NCBI GenBank assembly: GCA_951217055.1
Contig: OX578277.1
Span: 13,818,411 to 13,882,410, forward strand
Length of the DNA: 64,000 nt
DNA from: Gerris lacustris
Lineage: Eukaryota > Arthropoda > Insecta > Hemiptera > Gerridae
Reading direction: 5' to 3'
Part shown: positions 1 to 11,085 of the stretch, in pieces
How positions within the stretch are numbered: the stretch's first letter is position 1
Layout of the letters: every line of letters begins with the position of its first letter
The notes under the pieces: generated by a model
Database searches by the model: none
Seen by the model: the letters and a program-made list of their open reading frames with translations, nothing else
What the model was told of the DNA's origin: nothing
Made by a program: the position numbers and the translations under genes

Positions 1-257
1 GCAATTCACACAACATTGAAAAACTTATATCTTCTATGCATATTATTAAATATAATAGGAATAGAATAGGTAATTCAAGAACCAATTTATATTATAAAAT
101 TCACACAATCAGAAAACATTATGTGAATTAACCTAATATTCAAAGAATTTATTACGAACGAGAGAAAAAAGAGAGTAGCAAAAACGCGAAGGAACCAAAG
201 AAAGAATTGACATGCCTCCACCCCCATTCTAAATTAAAGTGAAAAAAATAAGGGATA
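1..257. other. AT-rich flank of the BEL insertion, nothing recognised
   Basis: No reading frame, repeat family or RNA gene was recognised in this AT-rich stretch. It is the target region of the BEL/Pao element that follows. Confidence 0.5.
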
Positions 258-262
258 AGAAC

Positions 263-405
263 TGTTGGAAATGACAGACATTGACAGACATGTATATGTA
301 TATTTTTAATTTATATAATTTGATTGACCAGTGTTTTATAAGTCAGTTTGTAATAAAGACTCGAAGAGAAAAAATGTGTATTAATTATTAAGTGCATTTT
401 GCACA
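263..405 (+). repeat. 5' LTR of BEL/Pao element
   Basis: This 143-bp LTR begins TGTTGGAAATG and ends TTTTGCACA. An AATAAA polyadenylation-type hexamer lies at 352-357. It matches the 3' LTR at every base compared by eye. Confidence 0.95.
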
Positions 406-408
406 AAG

Positions 409-420
409 TGGCGACCGTGA
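409..420 (+). promoter_or_regulatory. putative primer-binding site of BEL element
   Basis: TGGCGACCGTGA starts three bases after the 5' LTR, where the minus-strand primer site is expected. The matching tRNA was not identified, so the call rests on position and on the typical TGG start. Confidence 0.55.
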
Positions 421-521
421 TTAAAAGAATTTAAAGAGAAGAAAGTAGCGACAGTGATTTGAAGAATTAAAGCGAAGATTAAAATTTAGAAATAAGAAGA
501 CAGGTTTAACACAAGAAAGGT

Positions 522-3080
522 ATGGAAGAATCAAGGTACTATAAAGAGCGGAACATTATAAGAAAACATATTGACGAAATTTACTTCAAGCTAAAAAAGG
601 GAGAAGAAGTTGAAATTCTAAATCAAACTATTCAAGGCAAACAAGAAAGGTTAATTAAATTAGATGAAACTATTCAATTTTTGATGTCAGAAAAAGAAGA
701 TATTACGGATGAAAATTGGAATGAAGAATTTGAAGCAGCAGAAAATTATAAAGATAAGTGTGCGTATATAATTGTGGATCATGTCAAAATTAAAGAAAAC
801 AAGTATTCAAGTAAAGATGATGAAGATACTGATAAAAAGAAATATAAACTGCCTAAGTTGGAGTATACCAAGTTTGACGGACAGGCAAAAAATTGGTTAC
901 CTTTCTGGGGTCAGTTTAGGAAGATAGCGGAAGACAAGAAGATGGACGAAGAAGACAAGTTCCAGTATCTACTACAAGTGACAACTGGAAAGGCGAGAAC
1001 ATTAGTTGAGAGCTTCCCACCATCAGGAAACAATTTTTCAAAAGTCATAAGTATATTAAAGGATAGATTTGCGAGAAATGAGGTACTTGTGGAACATTAT
1101 GTTCGAGAACTGTTGAACATAATGTTGAAACAAGTTACAAATAAAAATAAAATGGGGTTAACGGAATTATATGATTCCATTTCTAAACAAATTAACGCCC
1201 TTGAAACTTTGAATATGACCAAAGACAGTTACGCGGCTATGCTCCTCCCGATGATCGAATCGGCTTTACCAACTCATATATTAATTGAGTGGGAAAGATC
1301 AAAAGTTAAAATCAATAATCACAGCAAAGAAAATCAAAGTTTTAGTTTAAATAATTTAATGGATTTTCTTAGGGGGGAAGTTGAGAGTGAAGAAAGAGTA
1401 AAATTTGCCCAACAAAGTTTAGATAATTTAGGTATTAGAAATCGGGAGGTGGATAGTAAATTAGAGGAAAATTTGCCAACAGCGGCTAATTTAATTAATC
1501 AAAATTTTAGTAATAAACCTGTTGTGGATAATTGTATTTTTTGCGGGAAACATCATTTAAGTCAGGAGTGTTTTAAAGGGAATTATATGTCACTTAAAGA
1601 TAAGAAAGAATTAATAATTAAAAATAAACGTTGTTTTAGTTGTTTCAAGAAATCACACACTTCTAGAGACTGTAAGTTTCCTCCAAGGTGTTTTCTATGT
1701 AGGAAAACTCATTATGTTATAATGTGTCCGGAACTACCATGTCACAAGCCAATACAAAGAGATGGAAGAAATGGACAGTTCAAGAAGGGAGAACAATCAA
1801 AGAAGGACTCAGGAGAGAAGGTAGTTCAAGTAAATAGTAACCTGAATGAGGTATCAGAGGTATACATGCAAACTTTGATACTAAATATAAGTAATCCTGG
1901 AGATAGAAGTAAAACCAAGAAGGTTAGGGTTTTATTAGATTCAGGATCACAAAAATCATATATACTTACAAAATTGGTGGGAGAGTTAAATTTACCAGAG
2001 GTAGGACAATGCACAATGGTCCATTATTTATTTGGAGGAGTGGAAAAGAAAAAAAAACATTGTCAACATCATGTTAATTTAGAAGGTTTAAATAATGAAT
2101 ATAATTTTGAGACTATGGTTTATACTGAAGATAAAATTTGTAATACGGTTCCCCGAGTGGAAGCTTTAAGTTTATTAAAAAAGTTAAGGGAAAATAATAT
2201 TATATTGAGCGACAATAAAGAAGAAAAGGTGAGTGAAATAGGTTTACTCTTATGGGCAGATGTGATAGGACAGTTATTAACAGGAAAGATGGTAAAGGTA
2301 GGAAATATTACATGTATTGATACTTGGTTTGGATGGACAGCAATGGGCAGTAATAATGTATTGAATTTAAGCAGCGCGGTAAGCTTACAAAATGTATTTC
2401 TTAATACTAATCTTTGGGAATTAGAAGCAATTGGAATAAGTGGTGCGGGGAGAGTAATAAGTAAAAAAGAACGAGAAACTGAGATGTTAGGGAAATGTAA
2501 TAATAGTTTAGGAATAAATGAAAGGTTGAGAGATAAAGTTAGGTTGCCATTGGTGAGTGAATCAATACAGTTAGGAGATAATAGGAAAGTAGCAGAAAGA
2601 CGATTGATAAGTGTGACAAGTAAATTAGCAAAATTAGAAATACTTGAGGATTATGATAAAGAATGTAGATTTTGGTTAAACAGTGGGATGATAGAGATGG
2701 CGGATATAGAAAGGGAGAATAAGGGATTACACTATCTACGACATACACCAGTTATTAAAGAGAGTTGTTTGACCACAAAGAATAGACGGGTTTTTGACGC
2801 GTCGTGGAAGGATGAAAACAGATATTGTTTATATGGGGGTTTAGGAAAGGGACAAAATGTATTGGAACTAACACCGGATTTAATAGCAAAATTTAGGTTA
2901 GGAAAAATAGGTGTTACATCAGACAATGCAAAAGCATCTTTACAAATTAGTATATTTCCAGAAGATAGATATTTGCTCAGGTTTCAATGGTGGAAATACA
3001 GGAAAAAAGAATTACAAATTTTAGGTTTGAAAATATTGACTAATATTAATTATTGTTATATTTTGCTTTTATTATTATAA
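522..3080 (+). CDS. BEL/Pao Gag-protease polyprotein with truncated reverse transcriptase
   Basis: An 852-residue open frame. Residues 1-105 are charged and probably helical. From about residue 111 (PKLEYTKFDG) it follows the DUF1759 Gag domain of BEL/Pao elements. Three CCHC zinc knuckles sit at about 338-350, 371-384 and 390-402; the middle one has the canonical CX2CX4HX4C spacing, the outer two CX2CX3HX4C. The protease motif LLDSGS has its catalytic Asp at residue 473. RT begins around 740 with HTPV and VFDAS (757-761), then SDNAKASLQI, which keeps the first palm Asp where the family has D-x-x-K-A-F-x-Q-I. The frame then runs into a hydrophobic tail (LLLLL) and stops. The YxDD box, RNaseH and integrase are absent. 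The RT part is probably inactive, while Gag and protease look intact. The start is the first ATG after the primer site in the open frame. Confidence 0.9.
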   Translation: MEESRYYKERNIIRKHIDEIYFKLKKGEEVEILNQTIQGKQERLIKLDETIQFLMSEKEDITDENWNEEFEAAENYKDKCAYIIVDHVKIKENKYSSKDDEDTDKKKYKLPKLEYTKFDGQAKNWLPFWGQFRKIAEDKKMDEEDKFQYLLQVTTGKARTLVESFPPSGNNFSKVISILKDRFARNEVLVEHYVRELLNIMLKQVTNKNKMGLTELYDSISKQINALETLNMTKDSYAAMLLPMIESALPTHILIEWERSKVKINNHSKENQSFSLNNLMDFLRGEVESEERVKFAQQSLDNLGIRNREVDSKLEENLPTAANLINQNFSNKPVVDNCIFCGKHHLSQECFKGNYMSLKDKKELIIKNKRCFSCFKKSHTSRDCKFPPRCFLCRKTHYVIMCPELPCHKPIQRDGRNGQFKKGEQSKKDSGEKVVQVNSNLNEVSEVYMQTLILNISNPGDRSKTKKVRVLLDSGSQKSYILTKLVGELNLPEVGQCTMVHYLFGGVEKKKKHCQHHVNLEGLNNEYNFETMVYTEDKICNTVPRVEALSLLKKLRENNIILSDNKEEKVSEIGLLLWADVIGQLLTGKMVKVGNITCIDTWFGWTAMGSNNVLNLSSAVSLQNVFLNTNLWELEAIGISGAGRVISKKERETEMLGKCNNSLGINERLRDKVRLPLVSESIQLGDNRKVAERRLISVTSKLAKLEILEDYDKECRFWLNSGMIEMADIERENKGLHYLRHTPVIKESCLTTKNRRVFDASWKDENRYCLYGGLGKGQNVLELTPDLIAKFRLGKIGVTSDNAKASLQISIFPEDRYLLRFQWWKYRKKELQILGLKILTNINYCYILLLLL

Positions 3081-3164
3081 CTTTTTGTTATTTTTGGTAT
3101 CTGATACTACATAGATAAAAATTATTATATAACTGATAACTTTGATTCTCTTTGCTGCGGGCAC

Positions 3165-3176
3165 GGGCGGGGAGGA
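3165..3176 (+). promoter_or_regulatory. polypurine tract of BEL element
   Basis: GGGCGGGGAGGA abuts the 3' LTR directly, the expected place and composition for the plus-strand primer of an LTR element. One C interrupts the purines. Confidence 0.7.
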
Positions 3177-3319
3177 TGTTGGAAATGACAGACATTGACA
3201 GACATGTATATGTATATTTTTAATTTATATAATTTGATTGACCAGTGTTTTATAAGTCAGTTTGTAATAAAGACTCGAAGAGAAAAAATGTGTATTAATT
3301 ATTAAGTGCATTTTGCACA
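3177..3319 (+). repeat. 3' LTR of BEL/Pao element
   Basis: Same 143 bp as the 5' LTR, with AATAAA at 3266-3271. It is followed by the target duplication AGAAC at 3320-3324. Confidence 0.95.
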
Positions 3320-3324
3320 AGAAC

Positions 3325-4439
3325 TATATCGGGAATAAGAGCTTAAGCTTTCATTGGAGTAACTTAAGAAGAATAGTGGGTGGAAAAATGGACTAGAAGG
3401 GAATCTGGAGGATCAGGTATCCAGGGGAAACAATAAATTTCTTTTTAAGTAAGTAAAAGGAAAAGAGAGTAAGGTATTACAAAACAGGATGAAAAAAACA
3501 CAACTGAAATAAAAGAGTAAATAAAATAAACAATAAAAATAAACGATAAACCTAATCTCTCTTTATTGTGCAAGTTAAGAATTTTCTTAAGTGTTAAGAA
3601 TCTCCACTTGCATTGCCTTTTCATAAGAAAGAAGGCAATCTTCTCCTGTGAAATAATAAATTAATATACGTCACTGCAACGTTCCAGAGATTCCTGGGAG
3701 ATCAAGTAACAACAGAAAATTAAATACTATATTGTCTCTTATATTAAAGTTAAACTGATAGTGCACCTTAAGGGCTCTAGAACAAATAACTTCAAAAAGC
3801 AGTTTTCTGCACGGTTAAATAATAATTATAATTCCCTACTGCTGCAGTATTATTTGTTTAAATATAGGTTATTGCTAATAATAAAGTTTATAAATAAAAA
3901 TAGTTGCTAGAAAATATACTGATAGAGAACAAAGAAGGTAGGCTTTGTGAAGGAGCATGGAAGAGGAGAGGGGGAAGGGGTCTAAGCCGTCTAATCAAGA
4001 AGAAGATGACTAGTTAAAATACTTCGATCTTTATACTTGAGACAAATAGAGAGAGGTTGAACTTTAACCGTAGCTACCGACTTTGACGATGGCTATTCTA
4101 AAGAATCGATTAAACTAAGCGATTTTTAAATGCAATAACTAACCATCCTGCATTTACAATCCATTCTACATTAAATATCAATTCCTGAACTAGAAATGTA
4201 CCTTGTACATTGGCTGCTCACTCCCTCAGCAGCCATTTTTGTCATTTGCAGTCAGATTAACGCCTATCCACATTAATCTATCCATTTAATGGTAGGTGAA
4301 CAGTACACTGAGCGTGAGATGGTTGCCGGAGTCGGGAATTGTTTCCAAAGCATACATTTACTGATTTATTTTTTATGAAATCACAACAAGGTACTGAAGC
4401 TCGTGAACTAGCATTCAATAAATTGTAGGAGCAAGATTT
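3325..4439. other. unassigned AT-rich DNA
   Basis: No coding potential, RNA gene or recognised repeat family was seen. A few short inverted words occur (for example around 3580-3600), too short to name as elements. Confidence 0.4.
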
Positions 4440-5099
4440 TTGGAACGAAGTTCCTTATGGCACGTTCTGGAGCCCGGGAGTGAATCCGAAAAAAAACGAC
4501 CAAAATCACCGTCGGAAAACGTTATCCGCACAAGCGTTCACGCGCAACGCTCGCGTAAACGTAAGCTTCAAAAGACGGGAAAAAGTGTTATTAAGGAAGC
4601 CTGTTACTTGACTTGTTTTGATTATTTTTGTTATATATATGTCAAAAATGTCACTTTATTTAATAAATAAATAAAATATAATCATGTAAAATTTCACCCT
4701 GATACAAGCAGAAGCTGTAGAGTAGGGAAGAGATATATTTCATTATATTTTAAATTAATTGGCCGGGTAGGTAGAAAACAGTCCTATTTCAATCCAAACT
4801 TCTTTAACAAACATTCTCTTTCACGATAAACTCATCATGATCAACTTTTTTCTTATATTCAATATATATTTATAGCAAGACGCTTGCTTTAATTATACAA
4901 ATAATGATTTTCTTTTAATTTTGCCTTAACTCTGCTAGGTACAAGCAGTTCGTTACTTTTAATGTTGTCTCTTTTTTTAACTCCGCCATGTATAAGTAGT
5001 TAGCAATGTATACGTACTTAGCAGTGTGATTTTATAATTTATATTTAATGAAAAATGTAAGGAGCTTCGTTCCTAGCGGGTGTCCCGTGACACCACACG
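4440..5099 (-). repeat. GGAACG-ended dispersed repeat, copy 1
   Basis: This copy starts TGGAACGAAGTTCCTTATGG and ends with CTTCGTTCCTAGCGGGTGTC followed by CCGTGACACCACACG. It is the reverse complement of the much longer, interrupted copy at 17236-19104 and matches the partial copy at 43241-43848. Shared blocks include the segment at about 4530-4560, full of GCG words, and the AAGACGCTTGC block near 4876. The short open frame at 4440-4670 lies inside the repeat and is not conserved as protein. The family name and mobility mechanism are not known to me. Confidence 0.7.
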
Positions 5100-5202
5100 T
5101 TTTTTTTTCTTTTAATTTTCTCCATTGGATTGACAACGAAACTTAGCTGTCACAACAAAAATTATATTTTAACTTGCAAAAATTTCGTCAATTTTTACTT
5201 AA

Positions 5203-5361
5203 GCCTCTTCCAGACTGCCGAACCGAACAGAGGAAACGAGCCGAACATTTGTCTCTGCGCATGCCCCGAATGAGATGCGCAGGCGCACTTTAGAATGGGC
5301 ATGCGCAGACACCAATGCTCGGCTCGTTTCCTCTGTTCGGTTCGGCAGTCTGGACGAGGCT
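5203..5361. mobile_element. TTAA-flanked long-hairpin MITE
   Basis: The two ends form arms of about 65 bp: GCCTCTTCCAGACTGCCGAA at the left and its complement at the right, with few mismatches. TTAA stands on both sides (5199-5202 and 5362-5365), as in piggyBac-type insertions. The arms carry GCGCATGC words. No protein is encoded, so this is a non-autonomous element; its autonomous partner is unknown. Confidence 0.75.
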
Positions 5362-5365
5362 TTAA

Positions 5366-6227
5366 GTTATCGTCACACGCGTTAACGTCACTGACAGACG
5401 CACAGAATCGATTCTTAATATAACCCACCTAATACATTTTAGCTTTTGTATGACGTCAATCTAGCCTTCCTTTCTTAAGTGTTTTAACTCAAATCATTTC
5501 TACTATAATCTTGTCTACAGTAAAACCCAGAGAAGTTGGTGTTGAAGAGAGAGTGTTGCTTCGAAAATTTCCCTCCTAAAACCTAACTCACTACTCTAAA
5601 GAAACAAACTAACAATGTTACCAACACACATAATTCCACTAGACAGAGGTAACCTCTTACACTGGAAATAACCTTCCTTTACAAGGTTATAACCTCGAGT
5701 ATGAAGAGGGGAAGATTTTAATGCAGTTTAGCCCCTCGAGGAAAGCAAAACTTTTTGCCTTTTGTTTGGTTATAGCCTGTGTTTCCCACTGAATGGAAAC
5801 ATTAATTAATGGAATTTCCCTTCGTATACACGTCTGAGAGGAGAAAATCCCTTTTACACTTCAGCTCAAGAAGACGAAACTCTTATAAAATATCTATATG
5901 TAGACTTCTAAATCTTATTCTGTTATATTTACACATTCTCCTAAAAAAACTTATTTATAATAATAAACTTAATAATCTCTGATATAAAATATTTTGTGCT
6001 CTCTCCAAAAAGAAAATTTAATAAAAAATATATCTTTTTATAAATAAAATCCGAGATCGTATTAAAGATTAGTTTAATATTAATGGATTTACCAAACTCA
6101 ATCTTAAAAGCTTTTTTTTAAAAAAAATAAAATATCTAATACACAAGAATATTCACTCAGGAAACATGAGTAGCACCATAAACCATTCAAATATAATAAT
6201 TAACAAAGCAGTTGTTGAAGTGAGCAT
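5366..6227. other. unassigned AT-rich DNA
   Basis: No gene, RNA gene or clear repeat was recognised here. Composition and the absence of long frames fit intronic or intergenic sequence. Confidence 0.4.
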
Positions 6228-6757
6228 CTTACATTAAACAGAATAGAATATGCCACCTTTTTGTCTGTCTGTCTGTTCAAACTCTTACATCTTACATTAA
6301 ACAGAATAGAATATGCCACCTTTTTGTCTGTCTGTCTGTTCAAACTCTTACATCTTACATTAAACAGAATAGAATATGCCACCTTTTTGTCTGTCTGTCT
6401 GTTCAAACTCTTACATCTTACATTAAACAGAATAGTATGCCACCTTTTTGTCTGTCTGTCTGTTTAAACTCTTACATTAAACAGAATAGAATATGCCACC
6501 TTTTTGTCTGTCTGTTTAAACTCTTACATCTTACATTAAACAGAATAGAATATGCCACCTTTTTGTCTGTCTGTCTGTTCAAACTCTTACATCTTACATT
6601 AAACAGAATAGAATATGCCACCTTTTTGTCTGTCTGTCTGTTTAAACTCTTACATTAAACAGAATAGAATATGCCACCTTTTTGTCTGTCTGTTTAAACT
6701 CTTACATCTTACATTAAACAGAATAGAATATGCCACCATTTTGTCTGTCTGGCTGTT
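6228..6757. repeat. 63-bp minisatellite, about nine copies
   Basis: The unit contains TTACATTAAACAGAATAGAA followed by TATGCCACCTTTTTGTCTG with a variable number of GTCT steps. Successive full units are 63 bp apart (starts near 6240, 6303, 6366, 6429). Several later units lack about 12 bp. Open frames on both strands here are mirror products of the repeat. Confidence 0.92.
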
Positions 6758-6944
6758 TGATTGTCAGTTAGTTGACCTTTGAGACGAAACCTGAGTGAGT
6801 TGACAAAGTAAGTTAGAATTTGGTATACTTGTCTCTTTTATCAATTTTCAGGCTAAGTTTATTAGAAAGCGTTATCGGCCCAAGCTTTTGCGCAAACGCT
6901 CGCACAAATGTGAGCTGTTCAAATTTGTAATTTTGATCTTAATC

Positions 6945-7510
6945 TATCAATTGATATTTTTTTATCTACGATTAATACGAAATATAAACATTTTATCTCT
7001 GTTTAGATGAGTAGAAAGTGATTCTTTACGTAGTTGTAGGTATTCATTGCGCATGCGCGGTTTTTAATTCCTCTTTTTTCCGCCCAAGTGTGGTAAAAAA
7101 GAAGAATTCTTCACCTTAACGTATGATTAGCGAGTTTGTTTAATTGAAGTAACTGTTTATATCGAGATTTTAGTGAAAAACAATGATTGATTTAAGTGAT
7201 AATGACGAAAATGAGGAGAATAATACTCCTCCCGAAATAATTAATTCGGCACAAAATACAACTAATGAATTAATGTCATTTTTATCAAAAGATAAATACG
7301 AACTTACATACAGGAAGTTTATTAAATATTCATTCTGTATTTATTATTAAAATCCAACTATCTTAGATAAAGTACGGTACGCAACTCGTGCGAAAACTGC
7401 ATTTTGCTTTGCTCGTAGGGTTTTACTACCCTTGCTATCGCTCGGGTGCAAACTCCACACTAGCATGCAAAATGCTACTTTCAGCACTAGACGCGTAATT
7501 TACTATATTT
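6945..7510 (+). mobile_element. Crypton-like (tyrosine recombinase) non-autonomous element, copy 1
   Basis: This copy is homologous, in opposite orientation, to 33413-33990. Both contain a GAAGAATTC hairpin region, a short coding segment, and an imperfect hairpin of about 100 bp containing GCATTTTGC words and ACGCAACTCGTGCG (7380-7393). Inferred: a family derived from an element encoding a Crypton/DIRS-type tyrosine recombinase, with most of the coding region deleted in the common ancestor of both copies. Borders are approximate. Confidence 0.55.
7183..7350 (+). pseudogene. N-terminal fragment of a Crypton-like tyrosine recombinase
   Basis: A 55-residue open frame starting at ATG 7183. It contains NNTPPEIINSA and then LSKDKYELTYRKFIKY. 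The second part resembles the start of the recombinase N-terminal domain, where Crypton-like proteins usually read K-S-x-x-R-Y-x-x-x-Y-x-x-F. The other copy (33555-33719, minus strand) keeps ENNTPPEIINSA unchanged and RERYEL at the same place. Both frames end shortly after, so neither can encode the catalytic domain. The family assignment is an inference from a short motif. Confidence 0.5.
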
Positions 7511-8129
7511 CCAACAAATGTTATTATTGAAAAAACAGCAACACCGTTATGACGCGATAAAGATTGCTATATCCTTAATTCTGGTTTAAACGTTTTAAAA
7601 TGAGAAAGTAACGTTATTAACAATATCTTACGTTCTAGAAAAAATGAATCGTCTAAAGAACTACTGAAACAGAAATTAAAAATTTAATTTTGATACAAGC
7701 AGGAGTCTTTGTATAGCTGCGATAGATATTTTATAATATTTGAAAAGGAGCTGCTGGATGAGTGAGGTAGTTATAGAATGCAGGATGAAAAGCTATGCAC
7801 CCCCAATCCACTACCTTACTTAGTCCGCTACTTCTCTTATATATTTCACACGCATCATCTTCAACTTTTGTTTACATATATATTTTATTTTTATTTCAGT
7901 TCGCGATGATAGAGCCATGCGATCCCTTGTAATATCATAGAGAGTTAATTAATTATTTTTTTATTTGGGATGATTGGTATTATGTTATGTCTTCCGATGA
8001 CTACATCTCGAAGTGTGAAAACAAACTATACTGGATACTGGAAGCATTATTTTGACGATGATTCATGTTATTATAAAGAATACAGAAGCATTAAAACATT
8101 AGAATAAAAATTTGATTGCAACTCTTTGA
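7511..8129. other. decayed repeat DNA
   Basis: 7630-7860 has words in common with the GGAACG repeat (a TGATACAAGCAG block at about 7690, compare 4698). This suggests that the Crypton-like element sits inside an old copy of that family. Nothing else was recognised. Confidence 0.35.
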
Positions 8130-8670
8130 TTGCATCCTGAATGGTTTTCTTCTTTTGAAACTTCCAACCAGCTTTTAAATGTCAGGGATGATTCCCATGT
8201 GCCTACTTCCAATTCCTTATACCATGTATGTGATGATGTGATGAGGAATAGACAGGTTGATGATAGAGCTGATGTGACTTTATAAATACATTCTGCTTTA
8301 ATTTTGAAAGGTTGTCCTTATCTTCAACACGAGTTCTTTAGTTGGAGAAGATTTTTAAGTGCCCATTTCATCTTCAGCTATTATCACTTCCTCATACCAA
8401 GAGTAGGTATGATAAGAAAATAATGATGAGCTGTCCTTCTCCTGAAGCTTTCAACCGGCTTGGGACTTTTAAATGCCCATTTCATATTTAGCATTTTATT
8501 ACTTTCTCATATCAAGCATGTGATGAGTAAAAGATGGTAAATCAAAGAATTCTCCTTCTTCTGGAGCTTCTAAACTGTTGTTGAATTGGTGAGAATTTAC
8601 AAATTCCGACTTGAACTTTAGAATGACCCTACTTCCTCATACCAACGGTATGATGAGGAAAGACAGTGTG
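8130..8670. repeat. degenerate tandem repeat upstream of exon 1
   Basis: Four imperfect units of about 110-190 bp recur. Each carries a ACTTCCTCATACCA-like block next to TATGATGAG (near 8206, 8391, 8500, 8633) and a CTTCTGGAGCTTC-like block. Copies are strongly diverged, so the array is old. Confidence 0.6.
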
Positions 8671-8759
8671 ATGGAAATCTTAACTTATCACATCTGCTAA
8701 ATTCTAAAACAGTAATCAGCTCTGAGCCCATATTGAATCTCCACCACCGTGTGTTTCAG

Positions 8760-8895
8760 GAATGCGATGAGGCGAGACCGGTGTGGTGTTTGTACCTGGT
8801 GGTTGCCATGGAGAAGAAGATCTTCCTCTTCCTCAGGAATAAGGAACTTACCTTCTCCTTCACACCCAACAAGACCGACTCGGATAAGCTCTATC
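8760..8895 (+). CDS. internal coding exon 1 of an unidentified host gene
   Basis: Seen: acceptor GTGTGTTTCAG before 8760 and donor GTAAGT from 8896 enclose 136 nt with one open phase: ECDEARPVWC, LYLVVAMEKKIFLFL, then RNKELTFSFTP and NKTDSDKLY, plus one spare base. The segment is clearly richer in G and C than its surroundings and is bracketed by low-complexity DNA, as expected for an exon. The spare C joins the AG that starts the 16242 exon to make a Gln codon, so the two splice in frame. The protein alternates hydrophobic strands and a short Lys/Asp-rich loop. I do not recognise the family and no domain can be named. Confidence 0.78.
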
Positions 8896-10984
8896 GTAAG
8901 TCTAAATGATCAACTAAATTACGATTATGTCTTTGGGGTAGCGGTTAAAGTGACTGCTTACCATGATAAAGGCATCAAGTTATAGGTAAAGACTTTTGCT
9001 ACCAATAGTACAATGGGCACAACCATTAAACCATCTCTCCTTATAAATAACTGATTTGGGCAAGCTCCTTTTAACAAAGTAATGCACATAACAAGCTGAC
9101 TAAAAGAACCAATAATAACTCGAAAGAACCAATAATAACTCATCCTTTTAACCAAATCATCTGTCAAAATTATAATGGATACTACTTTGGGGGCGACTTA
9201 ACTCATCTTCTCCCTAAAACACTATCTTCTTTTTTTTTTTTTGCTAAGACTGGATTATTTCCACGACTATAATCCGCAATTATCAACGTCAGAAAGAATT
9301 GTGCCAAGAAGAACTTGATGTCAGCATTTTTAGCTGTTCAGTCTGTATATCTGATTAGATCCAGCTATTCACAATGATAAATGTAGGTCTTCCTGAGGAG
9401 ACCGCATCAGAGATTTAGTAAATCCCGACGATTCGAACTCATCAAAGGCATCATTCTCATGGGAGTCAATCAAGACGATAGTCAGTTGCAAATGATTATC
9501 ATCATGAGCTTTGGGTTTGGTTCGAAACTTTGGGGTTGACAAAGTATCTGTTTTGGTCTGCTGCGGAAGATCTAGATTTATTAAGATTCACGGAAAGCAA
9601 CACTATAGAAATATACACAATAATTCCGAGTTCTAACGGATTACATTATCTCTGGAGCTGGTGATGATATCTTAAGGTTAAAAGCAAGTTTCGTTTTTAA
9701 TAAATCTATTTTAAAGACAAATTCTTTCTTATCAATCTAGAGTGACTTGATTGCTTAAATTTTAATAAGTTAACTTTTCAACCACCACGTATTTTATTAT
9801 CAACCCACGTAGGACAATGTACCATCTCTTTTTTTAGCTACGGTTTTCCCCCAAAGTTTATTTCCTAAAAACAGAGGTAAGTAGGGAAAAGATCTTCAAG
9901 GAATAAAAAAAAGGTAGATAGGAGCAGTTTGGGGGTTGTTGAAACTTAGCAGCAGAGGTTAAGTATCGTCAAGTAGGTAAAGTCCCAACTTGATCCTCTC
10001 CTTAACCCTGAGGGAGTTAAGTAGAACGAGAATAAGCAACTTAAAAAGAGTAGAAGAGAAAGAATAAAAACAAGTATTGTGTGCTAATATGGGCTTAAGT
10101 TTTCAAATTCTAGTCTTGTTCTTACTTTAGATGAGAAAATTGTTGGGCTCTAGAACCAGTTTTCAAACTTTTCACTTGCTTAATGTTATATAGATTTTTA
10201 ACCATTTCTCCCCCCCCCCCCCAAACAAACTTTGCTATATAACAATATTTCTAATATTAGGGCAAAGTTTTAAAATAGAGTTCTTGGAAAAGATGATAAT
10301 TGGTAGTTGACTATAAGAAGTGTCTGGTTATGTTAAGTCGAATGAAAGTTTAAATTAGGATTGTTACATTCATAAGTGGTTAATATACAAGTATTAATCC
10401 AATCCGTCGGATACATTCGTATTTATTTTCTAATCTACATAGTATATTCGTTCATAGAGAGATTATTGTTTATGGATTTGCATGTTGATGCTTTTAGACA
10501 AAATGGCGTGGAAAATTGATCAATTTACAAAAGTGTTATGTATTTTTGTATATTTACTCTTTAATACCTTTCTTTTGATACCCTACTCAAAATTTCATTT
10601 TTCTTTTCGCGTAACATTAATTATCCGCCATATTGGATTCCCAGTTAATCATATAAAATTGTTATTCTTATTTTTTTTATGGCCTAGTAGACCGCATATT
10701 TTGCATAATTTTAGTGGCAGCAGAAAATTAAACAATTTACATGTGTTACGAGTGGAAATTTTTCATTATTTAGATAAAATTTTCTCTTACGATATCAATT
10801 GGTAAATCAGCACCATTTGGCCAACCTATTTCGTACTGTCCGATTTATTTTTATTTTAAACTGTTCCTTTTTACAGGATTTTTCCTTTTTTACAGGATCT
10901 GTACATTATAAAAACGATTTCAGTTGTGTCATCCCGATAAATCTAATAGTTTTTTTTGTTAAAAAAACTACATAAAGTGTCACG
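8896..10984. other. intron, nothing recognised
   Basis: AT-rich sequence with no repeat family identified. The 107-codon open frame at 10482-10805 is Phe/Leu/Ile-rich and has no recognisable domain. It includes a CCGCCATATTGGA word that also occurs in non-coding repeats in this window (compare 23905). Confidence 0.45.
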
Positions 10985-11085
10985 TTTTAGGGTAATGACG
11001 GAAGGTTATGGTTAGGTTAGGTAAAAAAAGAACTAACCTTAACCTAAAATAATTATAACCTTCCATCATTGTCCCTAAATTTAAA
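10985..11085. repeat. imperfect hairpin with TTAGG words
   Basis: Arms around GGGTAATGACGGAAGGTTAT and its near-complement ATAACCTTCCATCATTGTCC flank GGTTAGGTTAGG on one side and CCTTAACC on the other. TTAGG is the insect telomere unit, but two units are too few to call telomeric DNA. It probably is a small foldback element. Confidence 0.5.

Larger units (their letters stand above)
263..3319 (+). mobile_element. BEL/Pao LTR retrotransposon, internally deleted
   Basis: Seen: 143-bp LTRs at 263-405 and 3177-3319 look identical base for base, start TGTT and end CACA, and are flanked by the 5-bp target duplication AGAAC (258-262 and 3320-3324). The internal part is 2771 bp, against about 5-6 kb for a full BEL/Pao element. 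It encodes Gag, an aspartic protease and only the beginning of reverse transcriptase. Known: BEL/Pao elements make 5-bp duplications and encode Gag-Pro-RT-RNaseH-integrase as one polyprotein. Inferred: the element lost most of RT, all of RNaseH and integrase, and can move only with enzymes supplied in trans. Identical LTRs point to a recent insertion. Confidence 0.93.

Noticed and set aside
4440..4670. 76-codon basic frame starting MERSSLW
   Set aside because: It lies inside the GGAACG repeat; other copies of the repeat do not keep it open.
5195..5428. 77-codon minus-strand frame
   Set aside because: It lies on the arms of a TTAA-flanked hairpin element and has no domain.
6200..6660. Overlapping frames with repeated protein units on both strands
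   Set aside because: They mirror each other across the 63-bp minisatellite and are not genes.
10482..10805. 107-codon hydrophobic frame
   Set aside because: Composition is that of random AT-rich DNA, there is no domain, and it includes words seen in non-coding repeats.
10985..11045. Telomeric TTAGG repeat
   Set aside because: Only two adjacent TTAGG words inside a hairpin element.
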